Shown: positions 44,696 through 54,886 of the stretch, piece after piece | Layout: every line of letters starts with the position of its first letter | Position numbering within the stretch: position 1 is the first letter of the stretch | NCBI RefSeq assembly: GCF_017086445.1 | Contig: NZ_CP070968.1 | Location: 2,976,001 to 3,040,000 of the forward strand | Direction: 5' to 3' | Length of the DNA stretch: 64,000 nucleotides | From: Brevundimonas fontaquae | GTDB lineage: Bacteria > Pseudomonadota > Alphaproteobacteria > Caulobacterales > Caulobacteraceae | Program-made: the position numbers and the translations under genes | Notes under the pieces: generated by a model | What the model saw: only the letters and a program-made list of their open reading frames with translations | Databases searched by the model: none | Told to the model about the DNA's origin: nothing

Positions 44696-45703
44696 ATGAC
44701 CGTTCGCGTCGCCATCAATGGTTTCGGCCGCATTGGCCGTCTCGTCCTTCGCTCGATCATCGAGCATGGCCGCACGGACATCGAAGTGGTGGCGATCAAC
44801 GATCTGGGTCCGGTGGAGACCAACGCCCACCTGTTCCGTTACGATTCGGTCCACGGCCGCTTCCCCGGCACGGTGACCTCGGGCGAGGATTGGATCGACG
44901 TCGGCACCGGCAAGATCAAGGTCACGGCCGAGCGCGACCCCGCCAACCTGCCGCACGCCGAGCTGAAGGTGGACATCGCCTTCGAATGCACCGGCATCTT
45001 CACCTCCAAGGACAAGGCCAGCGCCCACCTGAAGGCCGGCGCCAAGCGCGTCCTGGTCTCAGCGCCCGCCGACAACGCCGACAAGACCATCGTCTATAAG
45101 GTCAACCATGAGACCCTGACCGCCGACGACATCGTCGTGTCGAACGGCTCGTGCACCACCAACGCCCTGGCCCCTGTCGCCAAGGTGCTGAACGACCTGT
45201 TCGGCATCGAGCGCGGCTATATGACCACCATCCACTCCTACACCGGCGACCAGCCGACGCTGGATACGATGCATAAGGACCTGTACCGCGCCCGCGCTGC
45301 GGCCCTGTCCATGATCCCGACCTCGACCGGCGCCGCCAAGGCCCTGGGCCTAGTCCTGCCGGAGCTGAAGGGCAAGCTGGACGGCTCGTCGATCCGCGTC
45401 CCGACCCCGAACGTTTCGGTCGTGGATCTGAAGGTCGTCGCCGGTCGCGAAGTCACGGTCGAAGAGATCAACGCGGCGCTTCAGGCCGCCGCCGACGGCC
45501 CCATGAAGGGCGTCCTGTTCACGACCACCGACCCGCTGGTTTCGCACGACCTGAACCACATCGCCGCCTCCTCCACCGCCGCTCTGCCCCAGACCCAGGT
45601 CGTCGATGGCAAGCTGGCTCGCGTTCTGAGCTGGTACGACAACGAATGGGGCTTCGCGACGCGAATGAGCGACACGGCGCTGCAGATGGCGAAGTTCCTG
45701 TAA
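44696..45703 (+). CDS. gap: Glyceraldehyde-3-phosphate dehydrogenase, type I
   Basis: The 335-residue tetrameric glycolytic/gluconeogenic enzyme starts [20 protein letters not shown] (NAD-binding glycines). Asp36 in AINDLG favours NAD+ over NADP+. The catalytic Cys153 is in [12 protein letters not shown] and the partner His in [18 protein letters not shown] is at the C-terminal end. A good ribosome-binding site (CAGGAGCT) lies just before the ATG. It is first of gap-pgk-fba, and a palindromic repeat fills the gap to pgk. Confidence 0.97.
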   Translation: MTVRVAINGFGRIGRLVLRSIIEHGRTDIEVVAINDLGPVETNAHLFRYDSVHGRFPGTVTSGEDWIDVGTGKIKVTAERDPANLPHAELKVDIAFECTGIFTSKDKASAHLKAGAKRVLVSAPADNADKTIVYKVNHETLTADDIVVSNGSCTTNALAPVAKVLNDLFGIERGYMTTIHSYTGDQPTLDTMHKDLYRARAAALSMIPTSTGAAKALGLVLPELKGKLDGSSIRVPTPNVSVVDLKVVAGREVTVEEINAALQAAADGPMKGVLFTTTDPLVSHDLNHIAASSTAALPQTQVVDGKLARVLSWYDNEWGFATRMSDTALQMAKFL

Positions 45704-45712
45704 GATCGCAAA

Positions 45713-45877
45713 AGTCTCCTCCCCACACCGTGGGGAGGGGGACCACGAAGTGGTGGAGGGGGACCACGAAGTGGTCGAGGGGCTCTTTTCACCGCACCGA
45801 ACTCGGGGCCAAAGCCCCTCCGTCACGGCGCAAGCGCGCCGCGCCACCTCCCCATCGCTTTGCGACAGGGAGGAGAC
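45713..45877. repeat. Palindromic repeat element, subtype A, copy 2
   Basis: This 165 bp element between gap and pgk has ends AGTCTCCTCCCC (45713) and GGGAGGAGAC (to 45877), matching copy 1 at 3133. The inner GGAGGGG...GGCTCTTTTCACCGCACC...AAGCCCCTCCGTCACG and CGCCGCGCCACCTCCCC blocks also match. It holds a tandem duplication of GGACCACGAAGTGGT (about 45740-45775), a module shared with subtype B. The right end contributes GGAGGAG close to the pgk ribosome-binding site. Confidence 0.85.
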
Positions 45878-45889
45878 AGGGAAACGACC

Positions 45890-47086
45890 ATGACCTTCCG
45901 CACTCTCGACGACGCCAAGGATCTCGCCGGCAAGACGGCTCTGGTCCGCGTGGACTTCAACGTCCCGATGGAGGCCGGCAAGGTCACGGACGACACCCGT
46001 CTGCGGGTCGCCCTGCCGACGATCCAGCGCCTGCGCGACGCCGGCGCCAAGGTCGCCCTGCTGGCCCACTTCGACCGCCCCAAGGGCCAGCGCGTCCCGT
46101 CGATGAGCCTGAAACCCGTCGTCCAGCCGCTGGAAGAACTGCTCGGCGCGCCCGTCCGCTTCGCCGACGACTGCATCGGCCCTGACGCCGTGGAGGCCAT
46201 CCGCGATCTGGACGCCGGCGGCGTGGTCCTGTTGGAGAACGTGCGCTTCCATGCGGCGGAAGAGGCCAATGATCCGGTCTTCGCCCAGAAGCTGGCGGAT
46301 CTCGGCGACCTCTACGTCAACGACGCCTTCTCGGCCGCGCACCGCGCCCACGCCTCGACTGAAGGCGTCGCCCATCACATCCCGTCCTATGCCGGCGAAT
46401 CCATGCGACGCGAACTCGATGCGCTCGACGCGGCGCTCGGCAATCCGCAGAAGCCCGTGGTCGGCATCGTCGGCGGCTCCAAGGTCTCGACCAAGCTGGA
46501 TCTGCTGAAGAACTTGGTCGGCAAACTGGACACGTTGGCCATCGGCGGCGGCATGGCCAACACCTTCCTTTATGCGCAAGGGATCGATATCGGCGGCTCT
46601 CTGGCCGAGAAGGATATGGCGGACACGGCGCGCGAAATCCTGGCGGAAGCCGAGTCGAAGGGCTGCGACATCCTGCTGCCCGTCGATGTCGTGGCGGCGA
46701 CCGAGGTCAAGCCCGGCGCCGATGCCCGCACCGTCAAGACAGGCGAAGGCCTCTCGACTGAAGACAAGATCCTGGACGCCGGCCCAAACACCGTTGCTCG
46801 CCTGAACGCCGCCATCGACGGCTCCAAGACCCTGATCTGGAACGGCCCGCTGGGCGTGTTCGAGGTGCCGCCCTTCGACGCCGCCACAGTCGCGGCCGCC
46901 AAGCACGTCGCCGAGCGCACCAAGGCCGGCGCCCTGATCGCGGTGGCGGGTGGCGGCGACACGGTCGCGGCCGTCGGTCATGCCGGCGTCGCGGCGGATC
47001 TGACCTTCGTCTCCACCGCTGGCGGCGCCTTCCTGGAATGGATGGAGGGCAAACCCCTGCCCGGCGTCGAGGCCCTGCGCGCCTGA
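45890..47086 (+). CDS. pgk: Phosphoglycerate kinase
   Basis: The 398-residue glycolytic kinase makes ATP from 1,3-bisphosphoglycerate. ATG 45890 is preceded by ACAGGGAAA; the longer frame from 45860 lies in the repeat. Motifs are [11 protein letters not shown] (substrate-binding), [20 protein letters not shown] and [10 protein letters not shown] (nucleotide side), and the hinge/phosphate loop [13 protein letters not shown] hairpin follows 10 bases after the stop. Confidence 0.97.
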   Translation: MTFRTLDDAKDLAGKTALVRVDFNVPMEAGKVTDDTRLRVALPTIQRLRDAGAKVALLAHFDRPKGQRVPSMSLKPVVQPLEELLGAPVRFADDCIGPDAVEAIRDLDAGGVVLLENVRFHAAEEANDPVFAQKLADLGDLYVNDAFSAAHRAHASTEGVAHHIPSYAGESMRRELDALDAALGNPQKPVVGIVGGSKVSTKLDLLKNLVGKLDTLAIGGGMANTFLYAQGIDIGGSLAEKDMADTAREILAEAESKGCDILLPVDVVAATEVKPGADARTVKTGEGLSTEDKILDAGPNTVARLNAAIDGSKTLIWNGPLGVFEVPPFDAATVAAAKHVAERTKAGALIAVAGGGDTVAAVGHAGVAADLTFVSTAGGAFLEWMEGKPLPGVEALRA

Positions 47087-47095
47087 AGGCTCAGC

Positions 47096-47128
47096 GATGC
47101 AGGCGGATCACGCCTGCATCTTGTCTTC
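47096..47128 (+). terminator. Hairpin terminator after pgk
   Basis: A perfect 10-bp stem GATGCAGGCG / CGCCTGCATC with a GATCA loop (47096-47120) is followed by TTGTCTTC, a poor but T-rich tail. It may end or attenuate gap-pgk transcription before fba. Confidence 0.6.
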
Positions 47129-47157
47129 GAAATCGGTGCTGAAACGGCTGTAACACG

Positions 47158-47171
47158 GCGTGACTTCACGC
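47158..47171. promoter_or_regulatory. Inverted repeat in the fba promoter region
   Basis: GCGTGACTTCACGC has perfect 6-base arms (GCGTGA/TCACGC). It lies 60 bases before the fba start, just upstream of a TAATCT that could be a -10 box. Candidate operator for a dimeric regulator, identity unknown. Confidence 0.4.
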
Positions 47172-47230
47172 TGTCCGGCGTCTAATCTCTCGCCCAACCA
47201 AAAAGACTATTCGGCTCAGGAGACTACCCA

Positions 47231-48316
47231 ATGGCGCGCATCACGCTGCGACAGCTGCTCGACCACGCGGCAGAGAACGACTACGGCCTGCCCGCCTACA
47301 ACATCAACAATATGGAACAGGGTCTGGCGATCATGGAGGCGGCCCATGAGGTCAACGCCCCCGTCATCATCCAGGCCTCGCGCGGCGCCCGGAACTACGC
47401 CAACGACATCGTTCTGGCCAAGCTGATCGACGCCCTGGCCGAGCTCTATCCGCATATCCCGGTCTGCATGCACCAGGACCATGGCAACGGCCCGGCGACC
47501 TGCGCCACCGCCATCCAGTACGGCTTTACCTCGGTGATGATGGACGGCTCGCTGGAGGAGGACGCCAAGACCCCCGCCTCCTACGAATACAACGTCGACG
47601 TCACCCGTCGCGTCACCGAAATGGCCCACGCCTGCGGCGTCTCGGTCGAGGGCGAACTGGGCGTGCTGGGCTCGCTGGAAACCGGCATGGGCGAGGCTGA
47701 AGACGGCCACGGCTTCGAGGGCAAGCTGGACCACTCGCAACTGCTGACCGACCCGGATCAGGCCGTCGACTTCGTTGCCGCCACCAAGGTCGACGCCCTC
47801 GCGATCGCCATGGGCACCAGCCACGGCGCCTACAAGTTCACGCGTCAGCCGGACGGCGAGGTGCTGGCCATGAACGTGATCGAGGAAATCCACCGCCGCC
47901 TGCCCAACACCCACTTGGTGATGCACGGGTCGTCCTCAGTGCCGCAGGATCTGCAGGACATCATCAATCAGTACGGCGGCGAAATGCCCCAGACCTGGGG
48001 CGTGCCGGTCGAGGAAATCCAGCGCGGCATCAAACACGGCGTGCGCAAGGTCAACATCGACACCGACAACCGCATGGCCATCACCGGCGCCATCCGTAAG
48101 GCGCTGATGGAGAAGCCGGGCGAGTTCGACCCGCGCTACTATCTGAAGCCGGCCAAGGAAGCGATGAAGAAGCTCTGCATGGAGCGCTACCAGCAGTTCG
48201 GCTGCGAGGGTCAGGCCTCAAAGATCCGCCCGCTCTCCACCGCCCAGATGGCCAAACGCTACGCCTCGGGCGATCTGGATCCGTCCTTCCGCGGCGCATC
48301 CGTCAAGGCCGCCTAA
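47231..48316 (+). CDS. fba: Fructose-bisphosphate aldolase class II, Calvin-cycle subtype
   Basis: Zinc-dependent aldolase (361 residues) splitting fructose-1,6-bisphosphate. The ATG follows CAGGAGAC. Zinc and active-site segments are [14 protein letters not shown] (catalytic Asp and His ligand), [22 protein letters not shown] and [19 protein letters not shown] binds phosphate. The insertion [20 protein letters not shown] and the C-terminal [14 protein letters not shown] are typical of the longer Calvin-cycle-type subfamily, which many heterotrophic alphaproteobacteria use in glycolysis. It follows pgk by 144 bases with a hairpin and an inverted repeat between, so it may have its own promoter. 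Confidence 0.96.
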   Translation: MARITLRQLLDHAAENDYGLPAYNINNMEQGLAIMEAAHEVNAPVIIQASRGARNYANDIVLAKLIDALAELYPHIPVCMHQDHGNGPATCATAIQYGFTSVMMDGSLEEDAKTPASYEYNVDVTRRVTEMAHACGVSVEGELGVLGSLETGMGEAEDGHGFEGKLDHSQLLTDPDQAVDFVAATKVDALAIAMGTSHGAYKFTRQPDGEVLAMNVIEEIHRRLPNTHLVMHGSSSVPQDLQDIINQYGGEMPQTWGVPVEEIQRGIKHGVRKVNIDTDNRMAITGAIRKALMEKPGEFDPRYYLKPAKEAMKKLCMERYQQFGCEGQASKIRPLSTAQMAKRYASGDLDPSFRGASVKAA

Positions 48317-48325
48317 GACCGACGC

Positions 48326-48961
48326 CTAGACCGGGTAGCGGCCGCTCAGTTCGCGCCGCACCCGGCGAACGTCCCATTCCGCCTGATCCAGCGCGTCGCG
48401 TGCCTCTCGGGCATTGCGACGCGCATCCCGGATCTCGCCTCTGACCTCTTGAATGCGGTCACGAATACGCTGCCGCCCTTCATCCGTCAGGCCCTCGCCG
48501 CGCAGTTCACGCTCCTTGGCCTCCAGCTTGTCTTCGCGGTTCTCGATCCGGGCCTCGGCGCTGTTCAGCGCGCTTTCCGCCGTCTCGTACGCATCCTCGA
48601 CCTCATGCAGCAGTCGGCCGTCACGATAGGCCGGTAAAAACGCCTGTTCCTCCTCCGGCCGACAGACGCCATAATAGGCATTGCCCGCCCGCCCCTCCTC
48701 CCAACCGCGCTGGAAGGTGCAATAGGTCCGCAAGCCATCCTCACGCGCCGAGCCATAGGCGGCCGGGTTGGGTGCGATCTGAAACTTGGCGCAGGCCTTG
48801 GTGTGGTCGTCCAGTCGCGTCATCGGATAGCCCGACGCCCCGTCCACATAGCCCTTCTCGCCCCAGGCGCCGGCGAGGCATTCGTCCTTGCTCATGGTGG
48901 TGCAGCTGCTCAGCAGCGCCGCCGCAGCGAGCGCGCCCCCGGCGATCATCAACCGATTCAT
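48326..48961 (-). CDS. DUF2799 domain lipoprotein
   Basis: The 211-residue predicted lipoprotein has lipobox LLSSC (Cys20). Residues about 22-125 match the DUF2799 pattern: MSKDECLAGAWGEKGYVDG, with Asp/Glu-Cys and tandem G-W/R-x-E-G/D-G modules (GWEEGRAGNAYY) and paired cysteines. From about 125 to the end it is a charged coiled coil (Glu/Arg/Ala heptads). The function of the domain is unknown. It is convergent with fba (9 bases) and divergent from the pseudouridine synthase gene. Confidence 0.85.
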   Translation of the reverse strand: MNRLMIAGGALAAAALLSSCTTMSKDECLAGAWGEKGYVDGASGYPMTRLDDHTKACAKFQIAPNPAAYGSAREDGLRTYCTFQRGWEEGRAGNAYYGVCRPEEEQAFLPAYRDGRLLHEVEDAYETAESALNSAEARIENREDKLEAKERELRGEGLTDEGRQRIRDRIQEVRGEIRDARRNAREARDALDQAEWDVRRVRRELSGRYPV

Positions 48962-49044
48962 CGGATGTCCCCAACACCCCCAAGCTTGACTATCGCCTCA
49001 CCCGCGCCCCTCGCGCAAGCGGCCGGTCGTGCTAGGGAGACGAC

Positions 49045-50064
49045 GTGTCCGCCCAATATCTGATCGATGACGACGAAGACCCCGCTACCGGCTCCCCCGC
49101 CGAGGTGCTGGAGGCCCGCATCGACGCGGCCGGCGTTCGCCTGGACAAGGCCTTGGCCGGCGCCTTCCCCACCCTGTCGCGCGCCCGGCTCCAGGCCCTG
49201 CTGGCCGAGGGCGCCGTCAGTCGCGATGGCGCGGTCCTGACCGGCGGTTCCGCCAAGGCCCAGCCCGGCCTCTATGCCGTCGTCCTGCCGCCCGTCACGC
49301 CGGCTAAACCTCAGCCCCAGGCCATCCCCCTGATCGTCCTCTACGAGGACGCCGACCTTATCGTCATCGACAAGCCTGCGGGCATGGCCGCCCACCCCGC
49401 GCCCGGCACGCCCGACGGCACTCTGGTCAATGCGCTGTTGGCCCATTGCGGCGACAGCCTATCAGGCATTGGGGGCGTGGCCCGCCCCGGAATCGTCCAC
49501 CGGCTGGACAAGGACACCTCCGGCGTCATGGTCGCCGCCAAGACCGACCGCGCCCACGCCGGCTTGTCGGCCCTGTTCGCTGCGCACGACATCGAGCGCA
49601 CCTACATCGCCCTGACACGCGGCGCGCCGTCGCCCGCGACCGGCCGCATCCAGACCCGCATCGGCCGCTCCACCGGCGACCGCAAGAAGATGGCGGTCCT
49701 CAAGGCCGGCGGTCGCGAGGCCATCACCGACTATGTCGTCCAGGCGACCTTCGGGGAGCCTGGAAAAGCTGGCCGCGCCCCCATGGCCGCGCGCGTCGCC
49801 TGCACGCTTCACACCGGCCGCACCCACCAGATCCGCGTCCACCTGTCGTCCAAGGGCGCGCCCATCCTCGGCGACGCGACCTATGGCTCGGGCAGTCCCG
49901 CCATTCCCGTCCGCGCCGCCATCTCCGAGGCTGGCCTTGAGCGTCAAGCCCTCCACGCCGCCGTCCTAGGCTTTGTCCATCCTGTCACGGGCGAGGCGCT
50001 TCGCTTCGAGACCGCGCCGCCGTCCGACATGCAGCGTCTCGAAACGCGCCTCGCCGAACTCTGA
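49045..50064 (+). CDS. rluD: RluA family 23S rRNA pseudouridine synthase (RluD-like)
   Basis: The 339-residue enzyme has an S4 RNA-binding domain (about 28-80, GVRLDKALAGAFPTLSRARL) ahead of the RluA catalytic domain. The catalytic Asp is in HRLDKDTSGVMV. DKPAGMAAHP and LHTGRTHQIRVHLSSKGAPI are conserved. The start is GTG 49045, with AGGGAG eight bases upstream. Together with the S4 domain, its position just before rpoH, an arrangement I believe Caulobacter shares, supports RluD, which modifies helix 69 of 23S rRNA. The specific site is inferred. Confidence 0.9.
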   Translation: MSAQYLIDDDEDPATGSPAEVLEARIDAAGVRLDKALAGAFPTLSRARLQALLAEGAVSRDGAVLTGGSAKAQPGLYAVVLPPVTPAKPQPQAIPLIVLYEDADLIVIDKPAGMAAHPAPGTPDGTLVNALLAHCGDSLSGIGGVARPGIVHRLDKDTSGVMVAAKTDRAHAGLSALFAAHDIERTYIALTRGAPSPATGRIQTRIGRSTGDRKKMAVLKAGGREAITDYVVQATFGEPGKAGRAPMAARVACTLHTGRTHQIRVHLSSKGAPILGDATYGSGSPAIPVRAAISEAGLERQALHAAVLGFVHPVTGEALRFETAPPSDMQRLETRLAEL

Positions 50065-50087
50065 ACAGCCACCCGTTCGAGCGGGTC

Positions 50088-50116
50088 TTGAATAGCAACT
50101 GACGAAGTTCTATATA
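50088..50116 (+). promoter_or_regulatory. Sigma-70-type promoter of rpoH
   Basis: TTGAAT (50088-50093) and TATATA (50111-50116) are separated by exactly 17 bases, just past the pseudouridine synthase stop. A transcript from here would carry a leader of about 170 bases to the rpoH ATG. The -35 is preceded by C (CTTGAA), which could also be part of a sigma-32 -35 box, but no matching sigma-32 -10 was seen. Confidence 0.65.
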
Positions 50117-50127
50117 GGAGGTCGATC

Positions 50128-50191
50128 GGCGCGAGTGGCGCCAGGGCCACGGTCACGCTTTCGTGTGACCATCCGCCTCTAAAAATGGCGG
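50128..50191 (+). promoter_or_regulatory. Structured rpoH 5' leader with three consecutive hairpins
   Basis: Three inverted repeats follow each other downstream of the promoter: GGCGCGAGTGGCGCC (50128-50142), GGTCAC...GTGACC (50151-50170) and CCGCC...GGCGG (50173-50191). None has a T-run. The length and folding suggest a regulatory leader of sigma-32 synthesis, or an mRNA-stability element. No pairing with the ribosome-binding site (50281-50287) was established. Confidence 0.4.
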
Positions 50192-50294
50192 CAACCCATC
50201 GCTACTTCACCGGTTGAGGGGTGAGACGTCGGCGCACACACCGTGGCCGATGACGAAGAGCCCGCTCGTTCAAGACGGTCGGAGGGACCTGTAT

Positions 50295-51182
50295 ATGGCT
50301 GCCAATAGTACGCTCGCGGTGATGTCGCCTGAACAAGGCCTGTCGCGTTATCTGACGGAAATCCGCAAGTTTCCGATGCTGACCAAGGACGAGGAGTTCA
50401 TGCTCGCCAAGCGTTGGTCTGAGCACCAGGACCCTGAAGCCGCCCACCGTCTCGTCACCTCGCACCTTCGTCTCGTGGCCAAGATCGCCATGGGGTATCG
50501 CGGCTACGGCCTGCCGATCGGCGAAGTGATTTCCGAGGGCAACGTCGGCCTGATGCAGGCCGTCAAGAAGTTCGACGCCGACAAGGGCTTCCGCCTGGCG
50601 ACCTACGCCATGTGGTGGATCCGCGCCTCGATCCAGGAGTACATCCTGCGCAGTTGGTCGCTTGTGAAGATGGGCACCACCGCGGCGCAGAAGAAGCTGT
50701 TCTTCAACCTGCGCAAGGCCAAGAGCCAGATCTCGGCCTTCGAGGAAGGCGATCTGCATCCTGAACACCTCGCCGCCATCGCCACCAAGCTGGGCGTGAC
50801 GGAGGAAGAGGTCACCAATATGAACCGCCGTCTCGGCGGCGACGCGTCGCTGAACGCCCCGTTGCGGGCCGACGGCGAAAGCGAGTGGCAGGACTGGCTG
50901 GCCGATGACACGGCCGTGTCTCAGGAAACCCAGCTTGCCGACGACGAGGAAAAAGGCATCCGCATGAGCCTCCTCCAGGAGGCTATGGAAGAGCTGACCG
51001 ACCGTGAGAAGCACATCCTCACGGAACGCCGCCTCAAGGACGACCCGGTTACGCTGGAAGAGCTCGCCGGCCAGTACGGCGTGTCGCGCGAACGCGTGCG
51101 TCAGATCGAGGTCCGCGCCTTCGAGAAGCTGCAAAAGGCCATGCGCGCCGCCGCCGAAGAGCGGAACCTGGTCGACGCCTGA
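50295..51182 (+). CDS. rpoH: RNA polymerase heat-shock sigma factor sigma-32
   Basis: Directs transcription of heat-shock genes. ATG 50295 has GGAGGGA eight bases upstream and gives 295 residues, the size known for Caulobacter RpoH; the open frame continues upstream, but without family similarity. Region 2 shows YLTEIRKFPMLTKDEEFMLA, SHLRLVAKIAMGYRGYGLPI and YAMWWIRASIQEYILRSWSL. The RpoH box QKKLFFNLRKAKS is diagnostic of sigma-32. Region 4 (LTDREKHILTERRL, then the helix-turn-helix TLEELAGQYGVSRERVRQIE) recognises the -35. The leader is long and structured. Confidence 0.97.
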   Translation: MAANSTLAVMSPEQGLSRYLTEIRKFPMLTKDEEFMLAKRWSEHQDPEAAHRLVTSHLRLVAKIAMGYRGYGLPIGEVISEGNVGLMQAVKKFDADKGFRLATYAMWWIRASIQEYILRSWSLVKMGTTAAQKKLFFNLRKAKSQISAFEEGDLHPEHLAAIATKLGVTEEEVTNMNRRLGGDASLNAPLRADGESEWQDWLADDTAVSQETQLADDEEKGIRMSLLQEAMEELTDREKHILTERRLKDDPVTLEELAGQYGVSRERVRQIEVRAFEKLQKAMRAAAEERNLVDA

Positions 51183-51230
51183 GCCACTCGGCCCGCTGCG
51201 CCCCTTAGCGGTGCGGCGGACCGCCCAGCG

Positions 51231-52019
51231 TCACGAGGCTCGCGCCACCAGCGCCGCTTCATTGGCCGCTCTCGCAGCCGTCACCACCGTGCCGATCGGC
51301 TGGGCCAGTCCCGCCTTCGTCACCTGACCGCTGGCCACATAGGCCTGCAGGGTCGCCACAGCCATCGCCAGTCGCGCGTCCGCCGTCTTGATGGCCAGAC
51401 CGTTCAGCGTCTCGGCCTGTTGGCGAATTGCGCGCGTCGCTTGCGACGGGTCCTGTTCGAACTGAGACAGGGCCGAAACCAGAATTCGCGACGCCTGATC
51501 GCGGATTTCGGCGGGGCCGCCTCCGCCTGCGCCATCGCTGCGGCGCTTGCGAGCGCCCGAATATTCGCCCGAGTTGAACCGACGACGATCCGGCCCAACA
51601 TAGCCGACGGCCTCGATCCAAGGCCGCGGCTTCAGCGTCACGTTCTCGACCCGTTTGAACAGGTCGCCGGTCGTGAACGGCTTTCTCAGAAACTCGTGGA
51701 TGCCGGCGTCGCGCGCGCCCTTGATCGCCGCGGCGGTCGCCTCGCTCGTCACCATGATGATCGGCGACATGCGGCACGACATGCCGGAACGTCGAATACG
51801 CCGCGCAAGGGTTTCGCCGTTCAGCGTGTCTCCGGACCGTTCTGTGAAGATCACGCCCGGCTCGACGTCGCGCAGCAGCTCAAGCGCGCGTTCCTCGTCG
51901 CTCTCCGAATAGATTTCGCGCGCGCCCATGCCCTTCATGATGTCCGACAGCAGCCTCGCCGACGACGGATTAGGGTCCACGATGACCACCCGACGGAGCG
52001 CGGGCTCCATGCGGCTCAT
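51231..52019 (-). CDS. Receiver-domain protein with Glu at the phosphoacceptor site
   Basis: The 262-residue protein starts at ATG 52019 (ATG 52010 and GTG 52079 are possible). Residues about 8-125 are a CheY-like receiver: acidic-pocket Asp15 in VVIVDPNPSS, Thr91/Ser92 in IIMVTSEAT and the invariant Lys113 in EFLRKPF. The position that normally bears the phosphorylated Asp (eight before the conserved Gly) is Glu60 in VIFTERSGDTLNG. Glu there often mimics phosphorylation, so constitutive or phosphate-independent signalling is likely. After YVGPDRRRFNSGEYSGARKR comes a helical C-terminal half without a known output domain. It is convergent with rpoH and downstream of purA on the same strand. 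Partners unknown. Confidence 0.85.
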   Translation of the reverse strand: MSRMEPALRRVVIVDPNPSSARLLSDIMKGMGAREIYSESDEERALELLRDVEPGVIFTERSGDTLNGETLARRIRRSGMSCRMSPIIMVTSEATAAAIKGARDAGIHEFLRKPFTTGDLFKRVENVTLKPRPWIEAVGYVGPDRRRFNSGEYSGARKRRSDGAGGGGPAEIRDQASRILVSALSQFEQDPSQATRAIRQQAETLNGLAIKTADARLAMAVATLQAYVASGQVTKAGLAQPIGTVVTAARAANEAALVARAS

Positions 52020-52149
52020 GGTTCTGGCGTTTGCGGCGAACACATCAGACTCCGAAGTTGGAGCCGTTATCCTTACCACCCACGGGTTAAGACCTGTTGA
52101 ATAGGTCTTTCTGCGTAGTCCGCCGCCTCACGCCGCCCCCTCGAAGGCC

Positions 52150-53445
<1,296 letters not shown>

Positions 53446-53512
53446 AACCGTCTCTCCGCACTGGAATGCGGGCGCAGCCTATAGCGAGGGAATCGTCCGA
53501 TGTCTCCGTAAG

Positions 53513-53692
53513 ATCCTCCCCCGTTCTTCACGGGGGAGGGGGACCACGAAGTGGTGGAGGGGGCGGACGCAGACTCTGCCCATGTCCAGGTCGCACGAAA
53601 TCAATCGGAAAAGCCGGGCGCGCTATCCGCCCCCTCCACCATGCTTCGCATGGTCCCCCTCCCCCATCCCGCTTCGCTACTCGGGGGAGGAT
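53513..53692. repeat. Palindromic repeat element, subtype B, copy 3
   Basis: This 180 bp element has perfect 11-base terminal inverted repeats, ATCCTCCCCCG (53513-53523) and CGGGGGAGGAT (53682-53692). The inner module GGGGGACCACGAAGTGGTGG / CCACC..GGTCCCCCTCCCCC is shared with copies 2 and 4. It occupies the purA-serC gap and covers the last five codons (four residues plus stop) of serC. Confidence 0.88.
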
Positions 53693-54840
53693 TGCAGCGC
53701 CGTCTCGAACGCCCATTCCAGCCATGGCGTCGCCGCGATCACATCGGCCGTCTCGACGGTGCAGCCGCACCATAGCCGAAGGCCGGGCGGCGCATTGCGA
53801 TGCGGTTCCATGTCGAACACCGCCGCCTCTCCTTCCAGCAGGGCCTTGAACCGCACGACGAAGGCCTTCTGCGCCTTGTCGTCCAGCGCCGCGATCCGCG
53901 CATCGGTGAATTTCAGACAGACCGAGGTCGTCGACCGAATCTCCGGTCGGTCCGGCAGGAAGGCGATCCAGTCGGTCCGTTGCACCCATTCCGCCAGCGC
54001 GGCATAGTTGGCGTCTGTCCGCCGGATCAATTCGCTCAACCCGCCAATGTCCTTGGCCCAGCCCAAGGCGTCGATCCAGTCTTCGATGGTCAGGATCGAG
54101 AAGGTGTTGATCGCCACCCCGTCCGCCAGCGCCCGATCAAACCGTCCCTTGCCGTCGGTCAGCCGCAGCAGTTTCGGGATCGCCCGATCCGGTCGGTAGG
54201 TATCCAGCCGCTCGACCGCGCGCGGCGACAGCACCATCACCCCGATGCCCGCCTCGCCGCCCAGCGCTTTCTGGAAGCTAAAGGTCACCACATCCAGCTT
54301 GTCCCACGGCAGCGGCATGGCGAAGGCGGCCGAGGTCGCGTCGCAGATCGCCAGCCCCTCGCGATCGCCGGCGATCCAGTCGGCGTCCGGCATCCGCACG
54401 CCCGAGGTCGTGCCGTTCCACGGGAACACCACGTCCTTGGACCAGTCGGCCCGGCTCAGATCCGGCAGTTCGCCCCACGGCGCCGTCAGGGCCTCGGGCT
54501 CCAGCCCCAGATGATCCTTTACGTCGGCCAGCCAGGTCAGGCCGAAGTTTTCGAACGCCACGACCTGCACGGGCCGGGCGCCCAACATCCCCCACAGCGC
54601 CGCCTCGACCGCGCCCGTGTCCGACCCCGGCGTATAGAGCATCACATGGCTGTCGGGGACTTCCAGCACTTCGCGCGTCAGGCGCAGACCATGGGCGAAC
54701 CGCTCGACCACCTCCGGCGCGCGAATGCCGCGTCCCAGCAGATCGGACGGCAATCCGCCCAGCGCATAGCCCGGCCGCTTCGCCGTCGGCCCCGCCGAAA
54801 ACCACGGCCGCGCCGGCTTCACATCAGGCTTCGTGCTCAT
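53677..54840 (-). CDS. serC: Phosphoserine aminotransferase
   Basis: PLP-dependent transaminase (387 residues) making 3-phosphoserine from 3-phosphohydroxypyruvate in serine synthesis. The N-terminus KPARPWFSAGPTAKRPGY and the PLP-Lys segment VTFSFQKALGGEAGIGVMVL identify the archaeal/alphaproteobacterial SerC branch; NTFSILTIEDWIDAL and LRLWCGCTVE are further landmarks. The last residues SSPE and the stop lie inside palindromic repeat copy 3, so the native end has been replaced or extended. serA, commonly next to serC in alphaproteobacteria, is not in the gap to purA. Confidence 0.93.
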   Translation of the reverse strand: MSTKPDVKPARPWFSAGPTAKRPGYALGGLPSDLLGRGIRAPEVVERFAHGLRLTREVLEVPDSHVMLYTPGSDTGAVEAALWGMLGARPVQVVAFENFGLTWLADVKDHLGLEPEALTAPWGELPDLSRADWSKDVVFPWNGTTSGVRMPDADWIAGDREGLAICDATSAAFAMPLPWDKLDVVTFSFQKALGGEAGIGVMVLSPRAVERLDTYRPDRAIPKLLRLTDGKGRFDRALADGVAINTFSILTIEDWIDALGWAKDIGGLSELIRRTDANYAALAEWVQRTDWIAFLPDRPEIRSTTSVCLKFTDARIAALDDKAQKAFVVRFKALLEGEAAVFDMEPHRNAPPGLRLWCGCTVETADVIAATPWLEWAFETALQSSPE

Positions 54841-54886
54841 GCTCTTTTCCTTTGGCGCTACCGCGCTTCGCGCGGCTTGAGCGCGC

